From Agelaius tricolor (taxonomy: Eukaryota > Chordata > Aves > Passeriformes > Icteridae): a stretch of DNA of 64,000 nt. The stretch is from assembly GCA_023055355.1 (NCBI GenBank), contig JALJCS010000024.1, positions 7,393,501 to 7,457,500 on the forward strand, read 5' to 3'. The position numbers and the translations under genes are program-made. Each line of letters starts with the position of its first letter. Positions within the stretch are counted from its first letter, which is position 1. Below are positions 23,573 through 36,500 of this stretch, piece by piece. The notes beneath the pieces are model-generated. The model ran no database searches. It saw only the letters and a program-made list of their open reading frames with translations, and was not told where the DNA came from.

Positions 23573-26500
23573 ATCCACACATCAAAAGCATACAGAAAAT
23601 GTAGCTAGATCTATATAAATATATATATGTATACAGGTTTCCATACAGGATACTATTAGGCCTGCAATCAGAATAATTGGAGCATTATTTGTGAACTCTG
23701 CTCTCCATCCTACCATAGGAGATCACCCCAAAGTCAAGGCAGGCTGTGGGGCTGGCATCCTTCCCACGAGGTTGTCCCTTCCTTGTTAGTGCTCTTTCCC
23801 CTTCCAAAGGGAAGACTTCAGCTGCCTTCAGCTGCACCAGTGGAGCCACTTCCCTCACACATGCCTGACTTTAGACCATTTTAAAGTATGCCATGGGGGC
23901 GTCTAATATGCTAATGAAGAAAGTGGGTGGAATTGCAGGAATTTGAGCACAGCTAAAAATGTAAGTGCCTAACAATTGCAAATCAGCCTGTGCTGAAGTT
24001 ACCTAAATGTGTTGGCATCGGTGGAAGGTGGGTGCCTCCACACCTCTTCTTGTCAGTTTGCAGTGAGTACACAGCTAAAAAAAAACCCCACACGCCTCTG
24101 TATCTGGGCCTACTCTTCCAGCCAGGGTTATCAGCAAAGGTTTATACCAAAGTCCTTGAGAAATACAGTTACCTGCTTTCCACCCTTATTCATACAGTGG
24201 GAGGAAGAGTCTCTTCATGCAAACGCACCCTAGGCTGGCTGCAGGCATGGTGCTTTAGATAAATCATGACATCTGGGTGGAACAGAACTAAGTGTTATCC
24301 TGAAATGGACTTCTAAAAGCTTGTTTAGATCTGGGTTTGGGATGTATAAATTAAGGTTCTGCATATTGTGGATCATAGCAGAGCTTTAAATCACAGATTT
24401 GTGTGATTAGGAGTGCAAAAGCACAGCTTGGTTTTGTTTCTGCAGCTGAAGCCCAGCTCTTCCATTGCTATATCAATATAATTTGTTTTTTCATAGCAGA
24501 ACTAAGGGTTTTTTTGGATGCATCAAAAAAAAAAACCCCATCCATAAGCACAGCTGCAGGTAAAGGCATTAAAAAGATGTACTTGCAATATAGAGATGCA
24601 ACTGCAGGGGCTGTATCTGGCCAAAACTGACATTTCACAGAGAAGTACACATTACAAAAATGGCCCAGGGTGCTGGGCTGTGGAGGGCCCTGTGCCTGCT
24701 CCTGCAGGCAATGAGAACATGGAGGCTGTGCAGCACAGGACTGGGGAGGAGGTGAATACAACTCCCTCTGGAGAGGGCTGAGAGGGACTCATGGTCTGAT
24801 CCTTTCAGCTGAGGGGTGGCACGGCTCTGAGAGCAGGCCCGGAGCTGTGGGAAGAGAAGATGCTGATGCAGAACAAGATCAAAGAGGTCATGGCTGAGGG
24901 GCAGCAGTGAGATAAGAGGGCAGCAGTGCCAGATAAACACCAGGGTGTGGGGTTTAAACAGAAAAATGCCAAGGCCAGCTGGAGGAACCATGTGGAGAAC
25001 ATCAGGAGCAGATCCATCTCCACGTGGAGATGTCTTGGAAAGGGGAAGGCCTGCAGAGCTGCCAGAGGAGGTCCCAAGAAGGCAGGGACAGCAGGAACAC
25101 CCAGTAACACCCTGAGCCCATCTTGGGCACAGAGGGATGGCATTCCCTCTGCTGTCCTGCTCTCTGAGGTGTTGAAGGCTGCTGGCAAAGGTCGTGGGCC
25201 AGGATGGGACATCACAGCCAACGTGTCAGAGGGGAGGAGAGTGAGGAGTGACAGAGATGAAAGAAATAACATGATAGATCTGAGCACTGCTTGAGTCCCT
25301 GGAGAGAAGAGAAAGGAAATCAGTGCAGAAAACCCCAGAGCTGTGAGCTTGTGGGTGAGGGAAGCCAGGAGAGCTGCTAGAGACTCTGGGGGAGTGTGGG
25401 AGGTGAGAGGAGTGAGGAGGAGTAAACATTTGGCTGAACACACATATTTCAGTCCCAGCATTATCTGCTAAGTGCTGCAGCACCCAATCTATGCTTGCTG
25501 GATCCCAGCTGCTCAGCAGCAGCTCTCTGGCAGCTGTGCTTTTCACAGCCTTGTGAAAGAGTTTGTTTGGCAGGGATTATCCCCAGTTTGGGGACAGCAA
25601 ATTCTGGTGCAGGAGAGGACAGGCTGGAACTCCAGTTCTTCCTGAGAGCCAAAACCATGTCATTTTTTTCCCTTTGGGTTTCTGAAGCTCCCAGGGAAAC
25701 AAGAGGGATGACACACAGTGATGTTCATGGCCACAATGTAGCTGGACTTTACCCTGTGTAAGGCCCATAAAAATAACTCAACTGTCTGGTTTGATTTCTT
25801 TTTTCTTGCTGAAATAAGCAAACAAGCCAAATTATTTCAGCTTTCTGTCTTTGCTTTAGCAAAGAAGCACAATGGCTTTTCTCAAGGCACCACTCCAGAA
25901 GACATAAGAGAAGGTGGAGGCTCACTTGTCACCCAGTGGTGAAGATGCTGGATTTGGGTGTGAGTGACAAGATTGAGGTTGCACCATTTGCTGAGACAGG
26001 TGTGACCTGTGCCCTGCTGTGCTGGGACAGCTGAGGAGTTTGAAGGAGAGAAGACAGAGGGTTCCTCATGCACTCACAGTGCTGCTGTGTTGCCTTATTT
26101 ATTTAAAAAGAAGTCCCTATGCTTTTAGCCCATGATGGTTGACTTCAGTTCTGGTGATTTGATTATTCACTAATTATCAGGGACTCAAACTCTATTATTA
26201 TGAGTTTTGGTAATGGTTCCCAGGATGATGGGAATGATACCAAGCAGCAGAGATGAAGAAAATCCCATCTGGCAGGGACAACAAGGTCTCTAGTGTGGTT
26301 TGCAGGTCCTCTAGAAGAAAAAAGAAGGGAGTTGGTTGGGTTTGTACATCAGTCTCCTGTTGGCACTGAGTCCCCTGTTAGTACACCAGGAACAGAATTG
26401 CCACATGTGATTGCTTGCATCCTACACATTCCTGAAAGATAAATCAAAAGTTGTATTTTTAATGCCAGAAATAGTTCTAATTACCTCCTGTTCACATGTA

Positions 26501-26929
26501 CTCACCAGGTTGTACAAAGGTCCTGGACAGAGCACACTTGCAGAGCTTTAGATCCTGCACCAGTTCCTTGTGCCCACAGTGCTCCTGCAAGTGTCTCCTT
26601 ATCTGGGAAGCTGGGTCTGGGCTTTGCAGCAATAACATCAACTAAAGCCATGAAATCCCATCATCTCAGGGGACAACACTACCCCGTTAGTTTGGGTTAC
26701 TTTATCACAGTGAAAAAGCTTAGAAATTTGCAGAAATACAGGGGGAATCAGTCATGAGAAAAGTTTGTAGATTTTTTTTTCAGTTTTGCAGTAGATAAGT
26801 GGAAGTTTTCTCAGAAACATTTACAATGGTCAGAAAATAGTGAAAAAACAGAGAACAGATGAATGTGCAGTCACCAGACTGCCCTCTCACTACCTTGGTA
26901 GCTGGTACAGAGGAATGAATGCAAATGGA

Positions 26930-26948
26930 TGTGTGTGTGTGTGTGTGT
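26930..26948. repeat. (TG)n microsatellite
   Basis: About nine uninterrupted TG units. Confidence 0.9.
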
Positions 26949-29313
26949 CTAGGCTTGTCTTTTCCACTCATGTCTAGTCAACCAATTGATTAAAAAAACC
27001 CTCTGCAGTTTTATTATTTCATATTGATGGCTGACTCAGTTAATTTATGTTTTGCAGATATTTAATGATTTAGGGTAGTTGTTAATATTGTTTCATTATT
27101 ATTAAGTAGTTCAAAGGCTGGGCTCAGTCTGAGCTTTTAATAATTATTTTTAAATTTAAAGTAATAAAAAACATGGCAGTGTGGGAAATGAGGAAAAGGC
27201 AAATGTATGAGGCAGCATTATCAGTATCTGTTATACAGCCACAGCAAGACTTCTGTCTCTTTTTCCTCATTTATTGTGTGTTTATTTGCCTTTTCTTTTT
27301 CCCATGATGTCAGTATAAAGAGGAGAATGAAGGCTGAAGTGAATGGATTTCAGCCTTTGATACTGAAGGATTACAGTCTGCAAACATGAAAAAGAATTCC
27401 TAGTTTTATTTTGAAACTTTTCATTGTCTTTAGTAGTAGCAGAATATGGCTTCAAATACATTTGGGTTCTGTGTTCTGCAGGAAATGTTCAAAATTATGT
27501 ACAGCAAAATTAAGAATCAGAATGTGCCTTTCTTAAAAGGAAAATGGAATTTTCTTTGCAAACAAGAGCCAGCCTCCAGCTGGAATTTCACTGGTAGAAT
27601 GAGTTGCAATGCTCCACGCCTTACAACTGACAAATATTCTATCACTCCAAAGCCAGGTTTTCCTCTAGCTTATTGGTACAGATTTTCTCTCTCTTATTTA
27701 TATTTATGTATATGTATACACACATATATTTATATCCATTTAGTGTTTTACAGAGCCTTATTTGAAATGGGGACTAGATGAAGTCTAAAACCTAATGCCA
27801 AGGAATTTATCTTGAATTCCATATGGATTGTTTCTATAGTTTTTTTATTTTTCTTGTTGTTAAGTTATTAGCTCCATAGACGCCTGATTCTTATTTCCCT
27901 GTATACAAAGTTTCCATCACCAGGCTGGAAATAGTGAGTCACAGATGAACAGACTTGAGAAGGTGGTGGAGAGCAGCTCTGCAGGCTCCTCAGCCTGACC
28001 CATGGGATGATGCTTTTGGCACAGAAGTTGCTCTTTGCACCTATGAATTCCCAAAGGCCCAAAGCCCTGTGAAGTTTATAAGAATTCAGTATCAAAACTG
28101 AGTCTAGTTTTCTGACTAGTTTCCTGTCAATAAGATAAAATGTTTCTCAAAAAAAAACCCCAAACATTTTAACAATTCTACAAAACGCTTCAAAGAGGCA
28201 GACAGAGTTTCTTCTGTTTATAAACAGCTGAAAGATTCACTGGTCATTTAACATAATTTACCAAAAAACCACACCTCAAATCCTGCCTTTTTGCTAAGGC
28301 TGTAAGACCTGTTGAGACACCTCTCTGCTGAACAAAGGCAGGCAGTGTACATGGAGCACTTGGGGATTTTAGTGATTCAGATCCATCTGAACCCTGGAAT
28401 CGCTGTCCAGACCTTACTCAGGGATAATCCCTGTTTAATGGTGGGGCTTCTCTGGCAGCTGTTGCACCTCCTGGCTTTGATGACTTTTCCTTTTACTTTG
28501 TGCCAGCCCCATCCTATCAGCTGAAGTGGCTCCTGATGGTGTTTATTCCTTTTGTCATGTTGAGGAATCAATTTGAACTAAAAGCTTGGAGTTGTGAGTC
28601 CCCAGAATGAGACACTGCAGCTCTTGGTGGAGATCTACAACATGAACTGCAACAACTGGGAGTAGACAACACCAAACATAGATTGCATTCTTGCTTTTCT
28701 TCTCTCTTACTTTTAGGCATGGAAAAATGCTTCCCTACAACACACATTGGTCACCACAGACACACAGTGTTTCTGGTCCTGGAAGTGGGTGATTTTTTTC
28801 TGGAAATGGGTGGAAGAGGGTATTTCCACAGCCTTAAAGAAGTATCTTCCTTCTCTCCTCACTCCCCTGCTTCTCCCTTTCTACAAAACTTTTGGGAACT
28901 CATGAGTGCAATAGCAGGTAATGGCTTTTTTATTTTTTCCGCTTTCTTTGCAAAATTTCAGTAACCTTGATGGTAAAGAGATGTCTACAAGCCATTGAAT
29001 AGGCATTATTGATTTGAAAACTCATGGCCAGACTGAAGAATGAAGAGAGGAAGTGGAAATCTATGTTTCAGCTTTGCTAGGTGTTCTCAGGCAGATCCGA
29101 TTGTCTGTACATCCTATTTCCAGGTTTGAAATCAGTGAAAATAAGACAGATCTATTCTGAAGCTTTATTTACTTCAAGTGTTTAGTAATAAGCAATGCAC
29201 AGAGGCAAAGATTTTTCTTCTGCCTGTTTGCTGGATTTTGGGAAGGAAATTCCAACTTTGCCCGCTTCCTGCTGGTCCAAGCCTTGCTCACAGTAGCAAA
29301 GTTTAGTCCATAA

Positions 29314-29335
29314 CCTATATATATATATATATAGG
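29314..29335. repeat. (TA)n palindrome flanked by CC/GG
   Basis: A pure TA tract bounded by CC on the left and GG on the right, forming a perfect 22-base palindrome about 1.1 kb upstream of the HGFAC start codon. Confidence 0.85.
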
Positions 29336-30272
29336 CCTAGTTGAACTAACAGGAGTTATTACTGTGATGAAAGGCAGAGCAGTGTGTCAATTCCTTGCAC
29401 CATGATAAACCATCATGTCAAAATTGTGCAGGGATAGCTCTGCTTCACCACTGGGCCCTACTGCCATGGCTTTGTTGGGTCAAAAAAATTTAAAAGAATC
29501 ATATCCCTTCCATAGCTGTGCTGGTGAAACTTCAAAGGGCAGCACACAACTTAAGCAAGGACTATGGTATTCCTTCTGTTGTTGTGGCTGTGGGGATTTT
29601 GGGTGTGAGGAGGTGTGGTCCCTGATTGACAGGACATGGCAAAAGCCTCGAGCACAGACACTGTTGTACCAGACAAACCTGTGGATTTTGGTTGTGGGGC
29701 AAGGTGGGGCTGAAATAGACTGCTCTGGTGAAATCTCAGTTTTAGCAATACCCTCTGCATCTGTAGGAGAAATGATTCTGCAGTGCAGCTATCTCAGACA
29801 GACACAAAACAGAGATGGCTTTGCTCAGGTGGTGGCAGAAGGGAGCTTTTTAGTACACAAAATGTGTTATCAGAGTAATGTGCATTTCTTTTTTAAACTT
29901 TCCCAGTCTGTTGCTGGATGGCTGCTGTTACAAGTCACAGCTGGGCAGGTAACCATCTGTTAATGAGTAATCCTTGGTATTGGCATTGATCTGGTCCATA
30001 TTTTGCAATGTGATGCCATCTCCTGAGTGGGCTTGCTTGGAGCTCCTTGCTGCTGCTATACCATGCTTTTAATCAGCTCCTGAAGAGAAAGAAGGGAAAC
30101 ATTCAGCTCTACTTATAAGCAGCATTGGATCAGCTTCTCTGGAGCTGCCCTTCAGTGCTTGCTGATTACAGCAGGGACCATCGCCAAGGGTCAGGCACTT
30201 TGTGAACTCTTCACTCCTGGTGGTGTAGGGAGAGTCTCTCCCTATGGGGCATTCCCTTCTACTCACAAAGAC

Positions 30273-30285
30273 ATTAATGATTAAC
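30273..30285 (+). promoter_or_regulatory. Near-perfect HNF1 binding site in the HGFAC promoter
   Basis: ATTAATGATTAAC matches the palindromic HNF1 consensus GTTAATNATTAAC at 12 of 13 positions; only the first base differs. It lies about 160 bases upstream of the HGFAC ATG. HNF1 drives many liver-secreted protein genes, and HGFAC is made mainly by liver. A TGATAA (GATA-like) element overlaps just downstream at 30287-30292. No convincing TATA box is seen; the nearest A/T run is ctaaaatacc near 30315. Confidence 0.6.
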
Positions 30286-30426
30286 AATGATAACAGCTCT
30301 GCTTACTTAGAAAACTAAAATACCTTAAAGTCAAGTAAATCACAGTCCCTTGTGAAAGCTTGTTCCTGATTCACCCTCCTGCTTCAGCCCAGCCCTGGAA
30401 GTTTTCCTCTGCCAGGCAAAACCTTC

Positions 30427-30447
30427 ATGAGAGGAGAGCAAGGATGA
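30427..30447 (+). other. Short upstream ORF overlapping the HGFAC start codon
   Basis: ATG AGA GGA GAG CAA GGA TGA: six codons whose stop overlaps the HGFAC ATG in an ATGA arrangement (30444-30447). The upstream ATG has T at -3, a weak context. The HGFAC ATG has A at -3. It matters only if transcription starts upstream of 30427. Confidence 0.45.
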
Positions 30448-30509
30448 AAGTCTGTGCTCCTCTCACTGTTGTCTTGGCTCTGAGTCTGAGCAGTGACTGT
30501 GCAAGGATG
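30444..30509 (+). CDS. HGFAC: HGFAC exon 1, signal peptide
   Basis: Encodes 22 residues beginning [17 protein letters not shown] and ending in phase 0 at ATG|gtaagt. It has a hydrophobic core after a single Lys, typical of a signal peptide, with likely cleavage near SSDCA. The start was chosen because it is the only ATG giving a signal peptide in phase with exon 2, and a liver-type HNF1 site lies upstream. Confidence 0.8.
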
Positions 30510-33500
30510 GTAAGTGATTCTTCTCTTTCTGAGTGATGGATCAGCTGTGGGATACCTGGCAGGACCAGGCTGCCCTGGGGCTGGATGAGTGAAGCCACTG
30601 AACAGACCCAGAGAAAGGGAGATCCAAAGGGAACACAGCAGGGATGAGCCAGATGAAGGCTGACAGTTTGTGAGGAGTTTATAAGCTCTTTAGACAGTTT
30701 ATAAGTGCTCACTTGTGGGGGGACTGTGGGACAGCTGGTGCTACACCTTTCTCTGTTTGAAGCATTTGCTTACATCCATGCCTTGCTATGGAGGAGGAAT
30801 GGGAAGTGAGGAAGGACCACAAAAATGGAAATCCTTAAAAAACATATCTCAGAAGAGTGTTGACACAAGCAGGTACCTGCAGTAGCATGGAGGGAGAGTG
30901 CTCCACTGCCAGACAGTACTGCAGTCTGTAACTGAGCAGGCCAGCTTAGGTGGCTATCTTCTTCTTTTCAGACTTGTTTCCATGCCAAACCCCTTGGTGG
31001 TTTGCATTATGTATCTTGTCTTTTCTGGGGCTATGTCTGCCAAGCACATGAAGCACTGCTGAACAGGCTGTGGTTTGAATTTGCTAGTTTGCTTAAAGCC
31101 CACCACAGCCTGGCATCTACCATGGGCTAGCAGGGCAGGTAGTTCACTGCTGCCTTATGGTCAGCACTGGGGCCTTGAGATCAGCCTTATTTCTCTAGCT
31201 GGGTTAAAACTAGCTCAGGTATACTTAGATGGTGCTATAATCTCAACTGTCTCAGTGAATTACAAAAGTATGTCCTCAGATAGTGCATGAGGGAGCAGAG
31301 AGGAATGCCCATGCTCAAGGTAAAGATCATTCCTGGCTGGAGCCCTTGCTTGGTGGTGGCAGAATTTGTGTAGAGTGCAAAAACTGTTATTTCCTCAGAA
31401 TTGTTCAAGCCTTCTCTATATATCTTAGCAACAGCTTTTTCTTAATCCTCACTTTTATGTCTCCTGTCCAGTTCTATGTTCATGATATGTGCTTTTTTGA
31501 CTGCTTTTGTGATATTTTTTTTTTGCTATAGTTCAATTGCCAGCACCTTTGGTGGCAGCAGCACTTTATGTGTATTATTCTCTTTTTATTATTTCCTGTG
31601 GCTTAAAATCAGCTCAGCCTAGTGCTCTTTGCTTGCTGATTGGCAAACCCAAATACAGTTAGAAGTTGCTTTTGTAACTAATGCCCTGGGGGCATTCAGT
31701 TAAATAGCAGGAAAAGGCAAATGTTGGGATATTATTTGTAACTGTGAACTGGCCCCAGAATGCCTGTATTCTTCCTGCTGAGAGAAATAGGAGATGTGTC
31801 CCTTGGCAATAGAAAGATAAAATGGAGCAGAGCTTTGGCCTTTGTTGTGTTGTGCTGGGTTTTCCTGGTTTAGCTGGCACTTTCAAGAGTCAACGTGTAT
31901 CTACCCTCCTCCACCAGCCTGTGCCCCACCAAAAATCAGAAGCAAATAATAAGATTTTCTCAGAAGCATTGGGAGAAACACAAGTTCAGGGCAGCCTGGA
32001 AAGTAGCTTTGTACCAGTAGTATGGTTCTCAGAGTGAATTTGTGTCTCCAATCCACATTCTCTTTTTCTCTTTGTAGCACTACAGATCTGGGGCAGGAAG
32101 AGGCTCAAGGCATGGGTTCCCTCACGCACAAGGTACCAAGTCAAATGCAGTAGTTTTCATGACAGTAAGAATGGTCTGCCTGTCTGTATCTGTGCTGTGC
32201 AAGCTGGTAGGAAGCCTGTCCTTGTTTCAACATGAATAAGGATTATAGAATGGTTATGCCAATATTAATTTCTGTTTAAAGGGGAATTTGAGATTAGCTC
32301 AGGAATCTCAGGTAATTTTCCTTCAGGTGCAAGATTAATGGGAAGGTGCTGATGGGATTTGAGTTGTCTGAGCTGGCATGGCTTTATATTATTTCACAAG
32401 GTGGTGTGGCTGAAGATGTGCAACAACCTTTAATCAGAGCTGCAGCTGCCCTGTAACTTTCAAGCACATTAACTCTTTGTATGTACGGGTTCAGTTTCTA
32501 CCCTGGCCCTTGATCTCTCTGTGGGAGGAAGGTTTGAGTTGCATGCAGCTTTCTGGTTTGCATTTGTTCTAGTGACACCCCAATGATCAGACATCCTGGC
32601 TGTGGGAGAGTGTTGCAGTTTCCATTTTTAAAGCTTTTATTGTCCTGTGCTTTTGTTGTTAAAGATTACATGCATTGGGCTTTATAGGTTATAACAGTGG
32701 TCTTTGGGATGCAATGTATCTTCTGAATGGGGATGTATTCTCCCAGCTCTCCTGCCTGCTTGTACTGGGAGGTATGAGACAGAGAAAGTTGCCATTTGCA
32801 ACATTTGCTTAATTAGTTCAGAGAATGAAAATAGGGTTGACAAGGGGATGGCAGAGGCTATTTCATATTGCTAGAGAAGGAGGCAGTTAGGGCAGATGGA
32901 GTGACAACAATCCCAACTGATTAAGAAGAGGTTGGACCACAGGGATAAGTTATTTTTTCTGTAATGCCAATAACTGACCTCAGCAGCTCTTTGAGATGAT
33001 GGGAGTTAACAGACATTGTAAGAGTGTGCAGGAGCCCCAGCCATCATGGGAGGGGTAAGCTCAGGACAAGGAGCAGTCACACATTGTCTCTGAGAAATGA
33101 AAATGTGCTGTGCTGCCAGTTGGGTTGAATGCCCCATTTCTCTCTTACGGCACTGGTTGGCTTCCCATTCAGACTTTGGGATTTCAAAACAGATTACTTT
33201 TAGTTTAATGGCTAAATAAGCTCTGACAGTTTTTCATTGTCTTTTGTGTCTTCAGGCTCTCTCATTATCAAGACTCATCTTGAAGGATTTTTTCCTGATA
33301 GACTCCCACTAGCCTTCCTTAAACTCCCACCACCCTTCCTTAGATTGCCATCACTGATGTGGCAAATATAAAACTTGCCCTTTTTAGATACTGGTCCCAT
33401 CAGTTTCTCCCCTCTTATAAGGAATTTGCTTATCCCAAAGGGAAGGTTTTATGATCAAATTTCTCTCTACCCTCAAGCTTTAAAACTTCTTCCTCCTGAT

Positions 33501-36500
33501 TCTTTCTATTTCAGTTTGTACTGTCTGGTTCCTTAATTATTTTAAACAGATATTACAATATGATATAGAGCCTGAAAGGATACAACTTCAGGAATTATTT
33601 TAATATGCCATTACAATACTACATAATTAGAAATTATAATTGCAATTAATGGATATAATTGGCATTTACTGTACCAGAAGTGGCAGTATATTTTGAACTG
33701 AAATGATCTGAGATCTTTGTTCCACTGCAGAGTCCATTAATCTTTGTTGATTCAGTCATTATGTAAGATTTTAAGCTTCTTCTTATGCACTAGACATTGC
33801 AGAGACACAGAGTCCAGAGTACAGCTGAAAAACTTGCAGATATCTATCTTCATAATTTCATATAATAGTATATAATATAATTTGTGGTTTGGTTTTCAGC
33901 TGCATTATGAGTTTTTTATATTTGTATTTCAGTGTTTACCGAGGATGGACATTTATGCAGATTTCCTTTCCGGTTTGGCGGAAGGTTTTATCACACGTGT
34001 TTATCAAATTTATTTTCCAGAAAGAAATGGTGAGTTGACATTGCTCATAAATGAAAACAGCATTCAAATGAAATGTCATCCTTTTAGTGCTTTAATCGTG
34101 CTTTTGGAGTCATTAACACGGGCTGGATGTTGTGCCCAAGGTGCAGTTCTGCTGCTGATGGCCGTGGCCCTCGGGTCAGGATGTGCTCAGGGGGAGGGCA
34201 GCCCTGGCCCTGGGTGTCCACAGCACAGGAGGTTCAGGAACTGCAGAAATGCCTCCTTGCTGCCCTGCCCATTGGAACTGCAATTTACATGGGTGACAAG
34301 AGCTCGTACAGAAAAAGCAGGACTGATAGAATGACCCTGGGAGAGACAGACCCTCTGCTGAGGGAGAAAGGAGACACACACACCTGCAGGAGAGGACTCT
34401 TGGTTAGGGGGCTGTTGGATTTGTGCAGGCTGTACTTGTACTGCAGCAGAGACCATCTGATTTTGGAGGAAAGCTGTTTTCTCCCCACCCCCATCTCTAA
34501 TTTCTATCCAGATTGGCACCAGAACCCCTTTGGGCAGTGCAGTACTAAGAAGTGAGGTATTACTCCTGTTTGTTGGTTAATGATTTATTCTACTACTGTG
34601 TTTAAGGCCATTTTGCCTTCTTTTGGGCAAAGGTTACTCTTTTACTTTTGCAGAAAGTATTAGAAGTATTCATGATCCATTTTTGGGGTAGGAGCAGTCA
34701 GGGGGGAGCCCTACTGAATTAAAGCACTGAATAAAAAAGATAAACTTTGCAGACAAACTCATATGATAGGCATATATTAACTGAAATCAAAGGCAACAAA
34801 CAGAGAATATGTGGGTACCAGTAATGTGAAAATTATGCCCAGATGAGCCAAGTGAAAAGCAAACACTTGCCTGTTTTCAGGGCAGAGATAGTATTTTAGA
34901 GTTTACTTTACTTGCCCAGGCAGGGCAGAACTCTCATTTTTTATACTGGACTGTCTCATTTTTTCATGATCTGTTGGTGCCTTTCTGATGACACATCTGT
35001 TTCAAGTGTAAGTGCTGGTGTAATGTAAACAACACAAAACAAACCTGTTTGCACAAATAGACACCCAGCTTCAGGCTAGGAAACCACTTCAGAATTTCCC
35101 CAATAACCACTGATAAAACCCAGCTAATAAAAGCCTCCAGGAAACAAGAATTTGAGACTATCTTAACTGAAGAAAGGGAATTGGAATAATTTACCAGTTT
35201 GAATCCTGTCTTTGAACTTTAGTCACAAAGAGTTTGACCTTAGTACCCACTTAATTTCATGCAATGCTTAAGAGGGATCCTGTTAATACATGACACTGTG
35301 TATTTGTTTTTAGCCAGTTAGGGCACAGAAATGGAAAAACTTGTCAATGGATGTGGTCCAAGGTTAAAGCACACTTTAGAGCTGACCTTGAACAACTTGC
35401 TCTTATGCTTCTGACTTTTTAAAAGCCATTTACAAGCAGGGAGACAAGGAAGAGGACAGCTGGAGTTATTTGGATTTGACAGACCATTTCACCCTATGGG
35501 TGACCTTCTGACCAGTGTTTGCTCATCACTCATAAGCTAAAAGCAACTTAATGTGTGACTTCAGGCACAGAGATGCCAGGAAAAGAGCCCTGAGTAGCAG
35601 TTGGGAAACCTGCTCTGTGCACTTTTTGTGTGACTTGGCACCAGCCCAGGCTGGCCTTACGCTGAATAACTGATCCCAGGGACCTGGAGGGCTCCAGGTG
35701 AGGGCAAGGCTCGTGCCCTTCCTGCTCCTGCCTCCTGCAAGCTGCTAGGAAGGGACGATGGGAGGCTGGGTCCAAACTGCTGCTGAATTCTGAACTCCAG
35801 GAAACCCAACCAGGAGAGCCCTGACTTATGTGTTAAATTCATGTCCTTGGTCTTCAAGTCACACTTTGGGTCAGGACTACAGGCAGGACTTTACAGTGCA
35901 GGCTAAACCCCACTCAAATTTGCTTTAGATTTATGTTTTCTCATACTGCATATGACACAGATACTGTGTTTCAACATAAATCTGTTCCTGACCACACAAA
36001 GCTCTCCCTACTTTGAGAGCAACAAACAAGTTGTATTTTCAATAAATATTTATAAAGATACAGGAAAGAAGGCAAAATAATTGCACTATTTAAATAACAG
36101 ACTTCCTTTAGCAGCATTCTGTATTGCTTTTCCCCTTAATTATAATCTGTTTATAAGATCAATAGATCAGATATTTATCATTTAAATTTCCATTTAGTGG
36201 CCTATTACTAAGTCTTGCGTGATATCTTGCTAAAGATGTAAATTTTCCTTTTGTGCTGAGGAGAAAAAAAAAGGCTGAAGTTGCTACTGAGTTTCATTGG
36301 TACCTCCAGACAGACAAAGCAGTGTGGGGACAGACAGAATGGGGGTGCAGTGAACACTGGTGAGAGCAAAAGGGGAGGATGGTCTGAACTGGACCAAGCT
36401 GTGGCTGCAGGGAAGCTGCAGCACCCTGTGCCTGAGTCCCAGCGTGGGATGGGTTCCTCAGATTCTGCTCCAGGGGAATGGCAGGAGCAGACCTTGCCTG

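Larger units (their letters stand above)
15831..30272. other. RGS12-HGFAC intergenic region
   Basis: About 14 kb with no exon that I can support. Contents noted separately: an A/C-rich low-complexity tract, a probable solo LTR, a triple GCAGCAATTACA repeat and several dinucleotide tracts. The longest frames (182 codons on - at 19911-20459, 218 codons on - at 24805-25461, 182 codons on + at 29415-29963) have no recognisable domain. The 24.6-25.5 kb part is GC-richer and purine-biased on +. Confidence 0.65.

Noticed and set aside
24805..25461. 218-codon ORF on the minus strand, Leu/Ser/Pro-rich and hydrophobic
   Set aside because: It is the complement of a purine-rich, stop-poor stretch that also has a 122-codon ORF on +. 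There is no recognisable domain, splice context or promoter; composition alone explains the open frame.
29415..29963. 182-codon ORF on the plus strand just upstream of HGFAC
   Set aside because: Considered as an upstream HGFAC exon, but there is no signal peptide, no family match, and no need for it since exon 1 at 30444 supplies the signal peptide in phase.
33241..33370. Possible extra Pro-rich HGFAC exon after ttcag at 33255
   Set aside because: The frame stays open for about 38 codons but ends in a stop with no usable donor. The 21-base tandem duplication explains its Pro/Leu pattern.
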